From positions 1 to 11,641 of the forward strand of contig QIJI01000353.1 of the NCBI GenBank assembly GCA_003231795.1: a stretch of 11,641 nt of DNA, given 5' to 3'. A program made the translations under genes and the position numbers. Within the stretch, counting starts at the first letter, position 1. Every line of letters starts with the position of its first letter. Shown here one piece after another: positions 1 to 6,095 of the stretch. The notes under the pieces are model-generated. The model did no database searches. It was not told where the DNA came from and was given only the letters and a program-made list of their open reading frames with translations. Source of the DNA: Gammaproteobacteria bacterium (GTDB taxonomy: Bacteria; Pseudomonadota; Gammaproteobacteria; GCA-001735895).

Positions 1-102
1 ATAATTTTTTTCCCGCCCGCCGGCGCCCTGAATGTTGTGTGTATTTTCGGAGTGGATCGATTTCCTGTCATCGCAGGAGTTTTCGGGCTTTTCAATGGCG
101 GG

Positions 103-414
103 CTAGCGGACGCTGACCATAGCTGAATCCGAGTTTCCACGGTTGTCGAGCCAGGAAATTGCAATTGAATCACCTTTACTCCCGGATACCTCGAAAGCGA
201 GGTAAGGATTTCTTGATATCGACTTGCCCCAAAATATTTCCATCACCATGCGATTGTTGCGGCTGACAATAACTTCCTTGATGTAATGCGGGGGAATTTT
301 CTTACCGGTTTTTTTCACCTTGCGTAAACCCGTCTCCATCGGATGGCGGATGATACTTTTAACGCGAACCTGCCCATTCAGCTCGCGCGCCCGTATTGTG
401 ATCGTTTTAGCCAT
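103..414 (-). CDS. soxZ: Thiosulfate oxidation carrier protein SoxZ
   Basis: SoxZ forms the heterodimer with SoxY that carries sulfur intermediates in the periplasm during thiosulfate oxidation. The 103-residue product has the normal family length and pattern: an N-terminal beta strand (TITIRARELNGQVRVKSIIR), the signature HPMETGLRK followed by KTGKKIPPHYI, then NPYLAFEVSG and a C-terminal SWLDNRGNSDS. It has no signal peptide, as expected for SoxZ, which in known systems is exported together with Tat-targeted SoxY. The ATG lies 2 bases after the soxY stop, so translation is probably coupled; no strong independent Shine-Dalgarno is visible. Nothing in the sequence looks degraded. I see no Rho-independent terminator in the 102 bases beyond the stop, so the transcript may continue out of the window. 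Confidence 0.95.
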   Translation of the reverse strand: MAKTITIRARELNGQVRVKSIIRHPMETGLRKVKKTGKKIPPHYIKEVIVSRNNRMVMEIFWGKSISRNPYLAFEVSGSKGDSIAISWLDNRGNSDSAMVSVR

Positions 415-416
415 AT

Positions 417-857
417 TTATACCGCACAGATGTCGCCAACCCGCACCGGATGCCGACGTGTATGCAACTGACCATCGGCTTTGACAACAACCAGTAATTC
501 ACCGCTATCCGCGACGCGGATCCGGGTCGAAACATATGCCTGGGGTTCATACAGGCGAAAGTAGGCAGTAAACGGGGTCGGATTGGATTCGACGATAACA
601 GCAATGGATTCCGTTTTTACAAAACCGGAACGGATTTTCACCTGCATCATTTCGCTACTGGCAACAGCAGGTGTTTCAATTTCAATTTTGTCGCTGCTGG
701 CGATATCGGCGCTACCGTAAAGCTCGAGCAGGGCTTCGCTGGTTTGTTTCGCACGAAACGCTTTTGACGGATAGCCGGCCTTAACCGATTTAGGGAATAC
801 CATCCCGGTGGCTATCGCCTGTGCCAGACCAAGTTTGAGTAATGTTCTACGTTGCAT
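417..857 (-). CDS. soxY: Thiosulfate oxidation carrier protein SoxY with atypical C-terminus
   Basis: SoxY is the subunit of SoxYZ that binds sulfur intermediates covalently through a cysteine near its C-terminus. The 146-residue product begins with a twin-arginine signal (QRRTLLKLGLAQAIATG, residues 2-18), with probable cleavage near VKA-G (about residue 27-28). The body matches the family: VIVESNPTP, AYFRLYEP, then VSTRIRVADSGELLVVVKADG. In the classical family the last residues are GGCGG; here they are VGDICAV. The cysteine keeps its position third from the end, but all four glycines are replaced. The reading is unambiguous (gac atc tgt gcg gta taa) and shows no sign of a frameshift. The next gene, soxZ, starts 2 bases downstream. 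It could be a functional SoxY variant or a paralogue with another cargo. Sure of the family, unsure of the activity. Confidence 0.93.
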   Translation of the reverse strand: MQRRTLLKLGLAQAIATGMVFPKSVKAGYPSKAFRAKQTSEALLELYGSADIASSDKIEIETPAVASSEMMQVKIRSGFVKTESIAVIVESNPTPFTAYFRLYEPQAYVSTRIRVADSGELLVVVKADGQLHTRRHPVRVGDICAV

Positions 858-962
858 ATTAACGGCCGCCTTTAGCTATTGAGCAGGTTATCGGCAGCCG
901 ACGCTAAAGGCTTAGCTATGCTCTAACAGCCTGCTAAGGAGCTCCTTAAATTATTGTTACCG
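858..962. promoter_or_regulatory. bepA-soxY spacer: soxY leader with inverted repeats
   Basis: This 105-base spacer lies between the bepA stop and the soxY start (both minus strand), so the soxY promoter and leader probably lie here or further upstream. It holds a 9-bp inverted repeat, GCCTTTAGC at 868-876 and GCTAAAGGC at 903-911, with a 26-base loop. It also has a perfect 14-bp palindrome TAAGGAGCTCCTTA at 935-948, a direct repeat TTAGCTAT (872-879 and 912-919), and a 12-base match (925-936) to the end of the MITE-like element at 8030-8174. I cannot place -35 and -10 boxes with confidence. The repeats may be regulator sites, a stem-loop between the two genes, or remains of a mobile repeat. 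Confidence 0.45.
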
Positions 963-2354
963 TTATTTATCCAGCAACTGCAGGCGCTTTTCCCGTGCAA
1001 TCGACTCGGTAGCCAGATCGACGTTATCAGATTGTAAAATCTTATCGTACAACTTGATAGCCTGGCTGGAATTACCGTTGAGTGAATGAAACTCAGCTTC
1101 GGCCATCAAACGTAACGCCGGTCGTTTCAACGACAGGTAAATTTCGGAAAGCTCGAAGTAGATTTGCCGATTTGTCGGAAATCGATTTTCAAGGTCTCGT
1201 GCGATTACCAGGGCAGACTGGTTTCTCCCCCCCTGTTTCACCAATTTGAGCAGGCGCATCGAAAGAATATAGTCTCCGGGAAATATATCGAGCAGCCGGC
1301 GGTAAACCAACTCGGCCTGTTCTTCGCGCCCCAGGAATTCAAGGTTTTCGGCATACGCAATCGAGTACCAGATATTCTCGGGATCTCTTTGGTATAAAGC
1401 AGTCAACTGCAGATTTGCACGATCAAAATTGGCGCTTTGAATCGCGGCCAGTGCGCGCAGATAATCACTGCCTTCGTCGACCAGATAATCGGTGCCTGCA
1501 TAACGCAGGAAATCTTTGAACAAGTAAAAATCGTCAAGTTGGTCACCGACAGGGCCCTGATTTCTGGCTCTCGACATGGCTTCGGCAACTCGATTGGCGC
1601 TAATCGGGTGAGTACGCAAATACTCAATTCCACCGGTTTCGGAATTGCCCGACAGTTTTCCAATAATATCGAAAAACTCGGCCATGCCTTTGGCATCAAA
1701 GCCGGCAGTTTTTAGCAACTCGACGCCCAATCGATCTGCTTCATATTCATTTTCACGGGTAAAATTAACCATCGACTGCTGACTTCCGGCCGCGGTGCCG
1801 TATAAAACGGCAGCCCCGACTTCGGAGTCGATACCACCCAGTAACAATCCGGCCAGCATAATCATAAGCGCAGTGCTGTTGATATCCTTCCCCTTTTGCA
1901 TCATCTCAACACCATGGCGCAAACGAACATGAGCTATTTCGTGCGCCAGAACCGAAGCCAGTTGATGCTGAGTTCTGGCTTCTGCTATCAAACCCCGATT
2001 AATTCCGATGAATCCACCGGGCAACGCGAATGCGTTAACCGCGTCATCGCGAACGATAAAAAACCGATACTCGCGTGCGCGGTTCTCCAGTCCAGCCAAC
2101 AAGCGTGAACCCAGATCGTTGATGTATCGATCGAGTAGCGGATGAGTTTCGACCAGGCCGCCTGCCAGTAACTTCTGGTAAACCGAGCCCCCGAGTTTGT
2201 ATTCGTATTGAATATTGATCTGGGAGTTTTCGCCAAGGTCCGGCAAATCCGAGCTGGCGCTCACCCCGCGACTGAACAACCCCACTGTCAGCAGGACAAT
2301 AAAGATTGCCACGGATTTGGAAATCCTGGGGAACTCCTGTGGATTTACGGACAT
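963..2354 (-). CDS. bepA: BepA/YfgC-like M48 metalloprotease with TPR region
   Basis: This is a periplasmic zinc metalloprotease and chaperone of the BepA type, which in E. coli assists LptD and BAM assembly and degrades misfolded outer-membrane proteins. The 463-residue product has an N-terminal signal (hydrophobic stretch about residues 15-30, then SAS), the family motif NAFALPGGFIGINRG (107-121) and the catalytic HEIAH (H138, E139, H142). NEYEAD follows, with E203 the expected third zinc ligand, and then RTHP (H249), equivalent to the regulatory histidine of BepA. From about residue 285 to the end the sequence is helical and TPR-like. No strong Shine-Dalgarno precedes the ATG; it is kept because it gives the signal peptide a basic N-region. 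soxY follows 105 bases downstream on the same strand, a linkage more probably positional than functional. Family assignment is firm; bepA orthology is likely. Confidence 0.9.
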   Translation of the reverse strand: MSVNPQEFPRISKSVAIFIVLLTVGLFSRGVSASSDLPDLGENSQINIQYEYKLGGSVYQKLLAGGLVETHPLLDRYINDLGSRLLAGLENRAREYRFFIVRDDAVNAFALPGGFIGINRGLIAEARTQHQLASVLAHEIAHVRLRHGVEMMQKGKDINSTALMIMLAGLLLGGIDSEVGAAVLYGTAAGSQQSMVNFTRENEYEADRLGVELLKTAGFDAKGMAEFFDIIGKLSGNSETGGIEYLRTHPISANRVAEAMSRARNQGPVGDQLDDFYLFKDFLRYAGTDYLVDEGSDYLRALAAIQSANFDRANLQLTALYQRDPENIWYSIAYAENLEFLGREEQAELVYRRLLDIFPGDYILSMRLLKLVKQGGRNQSALVIARDLENRFPTNRQIYFELSEIYLSLKRPALRLMAEAEFHSLNGNSSQAIKLYDKILQSDNVDLATESIAREKRLQLLDK

Positions 2355-2542
2355 GTGAAGCAGTTCGATTGGAATATAAACCAGTTTAGAATAGTATCGA
2401 CCTTGTCGTATAGTAATCGTTCCAGCAAACTGCGTTATCAGTCGCTTATGTAGAACGACTACACATTACTTCTTCTGCCCTGGCCAGAAAAATGGCCGCT
2501 AGCAGTGATGATTCAATTTGTGTCAACAGGCCCTAAGGTTAC

Positions 2543-2893
2543 ATGCCAAGAATAAAAGAAATCAGCGTTTCTGATCTGCATCGAATGTTGCTAAATCAGG
2601 ATCATTTTGAATTGCTCGATATTCGAACACCTGCCGAATTGGAACGCGGCGTTCTGCCCGACGCAAAGGCTCTGGCTATGCATCTAATTCCGTTAAACCT
2701 GAATCATTTTACAGAATCCTCAAATCAGATAGTCATTTATTGCAGAACCGGAAGCCGCTCCGCGCAAGTCTGTCGCTTTCTCAATCAGCAAGGAATTAAC
2801 AATGTCATCAGTTTACGCGGTGGCGTGGTCAGATGGGGCTCGGAAGGATACCCGCTGGATCCGGAGCCGGCCGGCGTTATCGACGGAAATTGA
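2543..2893 (+). CDS. Single-domain rhodanese-like sulfurtransferase
   Basis: A 116-residue single rhodanese domain, the size of GlpE/PspE-type proteins. It would transfer sulfane sulfur through a cysteine persulfide. The active-site loop is CRTGSRS with the catalytic C67, preceded by the strand IVIYC. The N-terminal hallmark LLDIRTPAELERGVLPDAK (24-42) and the C-terminal LRGGVVRWGSEGYPL are both present. There is no signal peptide, so it is cytoplasmic. The start is supported by AAGG at 2535-2538. The gene diverges from bepA and precedes tusA by 208 bases. A small rhodanese next to tusA resembles the rhd-tusA sulfur-relay pairs of sulfur oxidisers, but no dsrE-like gene follows, and a terminator separates the two genes, so they may not form a simple operon. 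Confidence 0.92.
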   Translation: MPRIKEISVSDLHRMLLNQDHFELLDIRTPAELERGVLPDAKALAMHLIPLNLNHFTESSNQIVIYCRTGSRSAQVCRFLNQQGINNVISLRGGVVRWGSEGYPLDPEPAGVIDGN

Positions 2894-2940
2894 AGCTGCT
2901 TGCGTTTTCAAATGGCCTGGCATATAAATGCGCAAACTAA

Positions 2941-2967
2941 GGAATCTTTGATTAAGTCAGAGATTCC
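2941..2967. repeat. REP-like hairpin with TAAGTCAGA
   Basis: The arms GGAATCTTTGA (2941-2951) and TCAGAGATTCC (2957-2967) pair over 11 positions, with one G-U wobble, around the loop ttaag. The right side contains TAAGTCAGA (2953-2961), which recurs in this region. No T-run follows, so it is not a classical terminator. It resembles the hairpin at 6096-6133. Confidence 0.75.
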
Positions 2968-2988
2968 TGCGGCACAGGGATGTGCGGC

Positions 2989-3020
2989 CATATTTCAATC
3001 GCTTGAGTGATTGAAATATG
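2989..3020. repeat. Perfect 12-bp stem-loop
   Basis: CATATTTCAATC (2989-3000) and GATTGAAATATG (3009-3020) form a perfect 12-bp stem around the 8-base loop gcttgagt. It is AT-rich with no T-run directly after it, and lies 8 bases before the terminator hairpin. It may be an RNA stability or processing structure, or an operator for a dimeric regulator of tusA. Confidence 0.65.
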
Positions 3021-3027
3021 AAGAAAG

Positions 3028-3053
3028 GCACAAAATCGCATTTTGTGCTTTTT
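3028..3053 (+). terminator. Rho-independent terminator between rhodanese gene and tusA
   Basis: GCACAAAAT (3028-3036) pairs perfectly with ATTTTGTGC (3040-3048) around the 3-base loop cgc, and TTTTT (3049-3053) follows at once. The stem has few GC pairs but the shape is classical. On the other strand the stem is followed by CTTTCTTC, so weak bidirectional activity is possible. Located 135 bases after the rhodanese stop, it implies that tusA has its own promoter or depends on read-through. Confidence 0.75.
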
Positions 3054-3055
3054 GT

Positions 3056-3073
3056 GCTCTGATAAGTCAGAGC
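3056..3073. repeat. Short hairpin GCTCTGA-TAAG-TCAGAGC
   Basis: A perfect 7-bp stem (3056-3062 with 3067-3073) around the tetraloop TAAG, starting 3 bases after the terminator T-run and ending 17 bases before the tusA Shine-Dalgarno. It shares TAAGTCAGA and the order CTNTGA-loop-TCAGAG with the hairpin at 2941-2967. It sits in the probable tusA 5' leader. Confidence 0.65.
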
Positions 3074-3101
3074 TTACCTAATACTCTACTGGAGACCCCA
3101 A

Positions 3102-3332
3102 ATGGCCGAATTTGATCGTGAACTGGACGCCTCAGGACTGAATTGTCCATTGCCGATTCTGCGCGCCAAAAAAGCGCTGGGTGATATGGAGCGCGGGCAG
3201 ATAATAAAAATCATTTCTACCGATCAGGGCTCGGTTAAGGATTTTGAAGCTTTCGCAAAACAAACCAACAACCCGTTGTTATCTTCCGCGGAAGATGGCG
3301 GAAAATTTATATTTATGTTGAAAAAGAACTGA
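3102..3332 (+). CDS. tusA: TusA-family sulfur carrier protein
   Basis: TusA-like proteins (SirA-like fold, about 75-80 residues) accept persulfide sulfur on one cysteine and pass it on. In E. coli the flow goes towards tRNA thiolation; in sulfur oxidisers they move sulfur in the cytoplasm between rhodanese, DsrE-like proteins and Dsr or Hdr enzymes. The 76-residue product shows the hallmark LDASGLNCPLPILRAKKAL with C15 in the CPxP motif, followed by GQIIKIISTDQGSVKDF. A good Shine-Dalgarno (GGAG, 3091-3094) lies 7 bases before the ATG. The upstream rhodanese gene and the soxYZ genes on the other side of bepA suggest a role in sulfur oxidation, but the tRNA-modification role cannot be excluded. 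No dsr or hdr gene is present in the window. Confidence 0.93.
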   Translation: MAEFDRELDASGLNCPLPILRAKKALGDMERGQIIKIISTDQGSVKDFEAFAKQTNNPLLSSAEDGGKFIFMLKKN

Positions 3333-3527
3333 CTTGTATTGCCTCGCCAGCCAGGCGCTATGGGCTGAGTTAAATTGATTCCAGGCACTAATTTCCGACA
3401 AACTCGGGATATCATGCCGAATTCATCGTAAATATTGGCATTTCTTTAATAATTCCAAGCTGTTACTAGTGCAATTCTAAATTAGCCATAATAAAATTTT
3501 GGGTTTGGTATTGGTCAGTGTGCACAT

Positions 3528-3771
3528 GGAGTCTGTCTGACTTAGGTAATCGTAACGAGGGAAAGTCATTTTGAGTCAGATTTTTTGATCGAATGAGGCG
3601 AAGAGCCTGCCCCATGAGCGTAGCGAATGCTTTGGGTATAGTCATTCTATTCAACGAATTGGATCAGAAAATCTGGCCAAAATAACTTTTCCGCACGACT
3701 ACATGGATGTAGGAGGTAGAATAATGCAGGAGCAAATATCGAGTAGATTTATCCTAAGTCAGACAGGCTCC
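3528..3771. mobile_element. Foldback MITE-like element upstream of ilvI
   Basis: The terminal inverted repeats are GGAGTCTGTCTGACTTAGG (3528-3546) and CCTAAGTCAGACAGGCTCC (3753-3771), matching at 18 of 19 positions. Inside, a second pair of about 30 bases is also inverted: 3561-3590 against the reverse complement of 3662-3691, with two small gaps and a few mismatches. A third pair, GAATGA (3591-3596) with TCATTC (3642-3647), lies nearer the centre. There is also a hairpin CTACAT-gg-ATGTAG at 3699-3712. The element is 244 bp with no transposase, which fits a nonautonomous MITE or large palindromic repeat. No target-site duplication is evident. Its right end lies 25 bases before the ilvI start codon. 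Confidence 0.65.
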
Positions 3772-3774
3772 TAG
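3724..3774 (+). CDS. Candidate 16-codon leader ORF before ilvI
   Basis: An ATG at 3724 is preceded by AGGAGG (3711-3716) with a 7-base spacer, the best ribosome-binding site in the window. It opens a 16-residue frame, MQEQISSRFILSQTGS, that stops with TAG at 3772-3774, 22 bases before the ilvI GTG. Its first part lies inside the MITE-like element and its stop just beyond the terminal repeat. It has two Ile and one Leu but no run of branched-chain codons, so it is not a typical attenuation leader. It could couple ribosome loading to ilvI, or be chance sequence carried by the repeat. The Shine-Dalgarno partly overlaps the 3699-3712 hairpin. Confidence 0.3.
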   Translation: MQEQISSRFILSQTGS

Positions 3775-3796
3775 CGCGCCGTAATCAGAGGTTATA

Positions 3797-5548
3797 GTGG
3801 AATTATCGGGTTCAGAAATATTAATTCAGTTTTTGAAGGACGAAGGTGTCAAGCATATCTTTGGATATCCTGGCGGCGCAGTGCTGCATATTTATGATGC
3901 TTTGCAAAAACAGGATGACGTGGAACACATCCTCGTGCGTCACGAACAGGGAGCTACCCATGCTGCGGACGGCTACGCCCGCGCCACCGGCAAACCGGGT
4001 GTCTGCCTGGTAACTTCCGGTCCGGGTGCCACCAACGCGGTCACCGGAATTGCAACCGCCTACCTGGATTCAATTCCACTGGTGGTAATTACTGGCCAGG
4101 TACCCAGCCATGCCATTGGCAGCGATGCCTTTCAGGAAGTTGATGCGGTGGGGATCACTCGCGCTTGCGTCAAACACAACTTTCTGGTGAAAGATTTAAA
4201 TAAGCTCACCGAAACCCTGAAGAAAGCATTTTACGTTGCCACCACGGGCCGTCCCGGACCCGTTGTTGTCGATATTCCCAAAGATATTACAGCGCCGCAT
4301 ATCAAAATCCCCTATGAGTATCCGGAAAAGATCAAGATGCGATCTTATAACCCGAACTTAAAAGGGCATCCGCGCCAGATAAAACGGGCCGTTGAATTAA
4401 TGCTCGGCGCCAAACGTCCAATGTTCTATACCGGTGGTGGTATTGTCATGGGCGAAGCTTCTGCAGAATTGCGGACGCTGGTTCGTAAACTCGGATATCC
4501 GATTACCCAGACCCTGATGGGTTTAGGCGCATTTCCCGGTACCGACCCACAATTTATCGGCATGCTGGGTATGCATGGTACCTACGAAGCCAATATGGCT
4601 ATGCACGAATGTGACGTCCTGATCTGTATCGGCGCCCGCTTTGATGACCGTATCACCGGGGTACCGAGTAAATTCTGCCCCTATGCACAGATAATTCATG
4701 TTGATATCGACCCTTCTTCAATATCGAAAATCGTCAATGCCGATATTCCGATTGTCGGTAGCGCCAGGCAGGTTTTGACCGAAATGTTAAAAGCGCTTGA
4801 AAAAACCGGGATGGAACCCGATCGAAACGTTCTCGACACGTGGTGGAAGACAATCAAGGCCTGGCAACAGCAGGAAAGCTTTGCTTATGATCAGGGTCCT
4901 GACGTGATTCAGCCCCAAACAGCTGTAGAAGAACTTTACAAGGTTACAAACGGAGATGCATATGTTACCTCCGACGTCGGCCAGCATCAGATGTACGCTG
5001 CGCAGTTTTATCCTTTCGACGAACCACGTCGCTGGATAAACTCCGGAGGTCTTGGCACGATGGGATTCGGCTTGCCGGCAGCGATGGGCGTCAAGCTCGC
5101 ATTTCCGGATAAAGACGTTGCCTGCGTCACCGGCGAAGGCAGTATCCAGATGTGTATTCAGGAACTGTCTACTTGCCTGCAATATAATTTGCCAGTCAAG
5201 ATCATCAACCTCAACAACCGATATCTCGGCATGGTGCGCCAGTGGCAGGAGTTTTTCTATGAAAAGCGTTATTCGCATGTTTACATGGACTCGTTACCGG
5301 ATTTCGTCAAATTAGCCGAAGCCTACGGACACGTTGGCATTCGCGTAGACAAGCCTGCTGATCTGCACGACGCCATGGTCGAAGCCTTCAAGTTAAAAGA
5401 CCGCACGGTCTTTCTTGATATCATGACCGACCAGGAAGCAAACGTATATCCGATGATTTCCTCTGGCAAGGCGCACAACGAAATGGATATATCCCCGTTG
5501 CAGCAAAAAATTCAGGCCACCCTCAAGGCAAGCGGAGAACTGGTCTAA
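3797..5548 (+). CDS. ilvI: Acetolactate synthase large (catalytic) subunit
   Basis: This is the thiamine-diphosphate- and FAD-dependent enzyme of the first common step in valine, leucine and isoleucine synthesis: two pyruvate to acetolactate, or pyruvate plus 2-ketobutyrate to acetohydroxybutyrate. The 583-residue product is complete. Visible motifs are FGYPGGAVL (22-30), RHEQGATHAADGYARATGK with the catalytic glutamate E50, SGPGATNAVTGIATAYLDS, and the C-terminal thiamine-diphosphate motif GEGS (446-449) leading to NLNNRYLGM with N473/N474. The middle position of the usual GDG is Glu; to my knowledge some gammaproteobacterial enzymes share this, so I do not read it as inactivation. The start is GTG with AGAGG (3786-3790) 6 bases upstream. 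The stop overlaps the ilvH start by 1 base (TAATG). It could equally be named ilvB. Confidence 0.96.
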   Translation: MELSGSEILIQFLKDEGVKHIFGYPGGAVLHIYDALQKQDDVEHILVRHEQGATHAADGYARATGKPGVCLVTSGPGATNAVTGIATAYLDSIPLVVITGQVPSHAIGSDAFQEVDAVGITRACVKHNFLVKDLNKLTETLKKAFYVATTGRPGPVVVDIPKDITAPHIKIPYEYPEKIKMRSYNPNLKGHPRQIKRAVELMLGAKRPMFYTGGGIVMGEASAELRTLVRKLGYPITQTLMGLGAFPGTDPQFIGMLGMHGTYEANMAMHECDVLICIGARFDDRITGVPSKFCPYAQIIHVDIDPSSISKIVNADIPIVGSARQVLTEMLKALEKTGMEPDRNVLDTWWKTIKAWQQQESFAYDQGPDVIQPQTAVEELYKVTNGDAYVTSDVGQHQMYAAQFYPFDEPRRWINSGGLGTMGFGLPAAMGVKLAFPDKDVACVTGEGSIQMCIQELSTCLQYNLPVKIINLNNRYLGMVRQWQEFFYEKRYSHVYMDSLPDFVKLAEAYGHVGIRVDKPADLHDAMVEAFKLKDRTVFLDIMTDQEANVYPMISSGKAHNEMDISPLQQKIQATLKASGELV

Positions 5549-6042
5549 TGCGACACATCATTTCACTGCTGGTCGAAAACGAGGCCGGCGCACTGTCCCG
5601 TATTTCCGGATTGTTTTCAGCCCGGGGTTACAATATTGAATCCCTTACCGTGGCCACGACTGAAGATCAGACGCTGTCGCGAATGACCATAATTACCACC
5701 GGTTCTGATCGCATCATTGAACAGATCACCAAACAGCTCAACAAGCTGGTGGACGTGGTCAAACTGCAGGATTTCACCGAAGGAAATTTCATCGAGCGCG
5801 AAATGATGTTCGTCAAGGTCAAAGCCGAAGGTGAAGCAGAACGTTCCGAAGTCAACCGGCTGTCTGAAATATTTCGCGCGCGCATTATCGACGTAACCGA
5901 TACCACATTTTGTATCGAGTTAACCGGATCGGGCGACAAGCTCGACGCCTATATCAGCGCGCTGCACGAAAACAGTATCCTCGAAGTGGTTCGTTCCGGG
6001 TCGATGGGTATTTTACGCGGCGAAAAAGCATTAACCATATAG
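5548..6042 (+). CDS. ilvH: Acetolactate synthase small (regulatory) subunit
   Basis: This is the regulatory partner of IlvI; it stimulates catalysis and gives feedback inhibition by valine. The 164-residue product has the usual length of IlvH: an N-terminal ACT domain (about 2-78, RHIISLLVENEAGALSRISG and ARGYNIESLTV) and a second regulatory domain (about 80-158). N11, G14 and N29 occupy positions known from E. coli IlvH to form the valine site, so the enzyme is probably valine-sensitive. The ATG overlaps the ilvI stop by one base, indicating translational coupling. The 124 bases before ilvC contain a strong hairpin. It is named ilvN in some annotations. Confidence 0.96.
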   Translation: MRHIISLLVENEAGALSRISGLFSARGYNIESLTVATTEDQTLSRMTIITTGSDRIIEQITKQLNKLVDVVKLQDFTEGNFIEREMMFVKVKAEGEAERSEVNRLSEIFRARIIDVTDTTFCIELTGSGDKLDAYISALHENSILEVVRSGSMGILRGEKALTI

Positions 6043-6095
6043 AGCCGCTGTGCACAGCAGTTCATATCATTTACAAACAAACAATTAATCATCTA

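Larger units (their letters stand above)
3333..3796. other. Gene-free stretch between tusA and ilvI
   Basis: There is no convincing protein gene of normal length in these 464 bases. The left part (3333-3527) is AT-rich and shows only weak structure, for example ATGCC near 3414 and GGCAT near 3438 with T-rich sequence after, a poor candidate terminator for tusA. The right part (3528-3771) is a foldback, MITE-like element, and the mini-ORF at 3724-3774 overlaps its right end. The ilvI promoter must lie in or left of the element, but I could not pick convincing -35 and -10 boxes. Confidence 0.7.

Noticed and set aside
1..102. Terminator for soxZ in the GC-rich stretch at the window start
   Set aside because: On the transcribed (minus) strand the GC-rich part is followed by A residues, not T, and no clean stem forms.
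2355..2542. Promoter boxes for bepA and the rhodanese gene in the divergent spacer
   Set aside because: Several TATA-like stretches exist, but none pairs with a -35 box at proper spacing, so no site is called.
2941..3073. CRISPR-like array from the repeated TAAGTCAGA
   Set aside because: The repeats are short, unevenly spaced and differ in their stems; no regular spacers or cas genes are present.
3466..3654. 62-residue open frame on the minus strand
   Set aside because: It crosses the left end of the foldback element, has no known motif and is short enough to be chance.
5132..5143. GEG instead of GDG in the thiamine-diphosphate motif of IlvI, first taken as a possible inactivating change
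   Set aside because: To my knowledge the Glu form occurs in other gammaproteobacterial IlvI proteins, and all neighbouring motif residues are intact.
4787..5278. 163-residue open frame on the minus strand
   Set aside because: Antisense shadow of ilvI in a region with well-conserved thiamine-diphosphate motifs.
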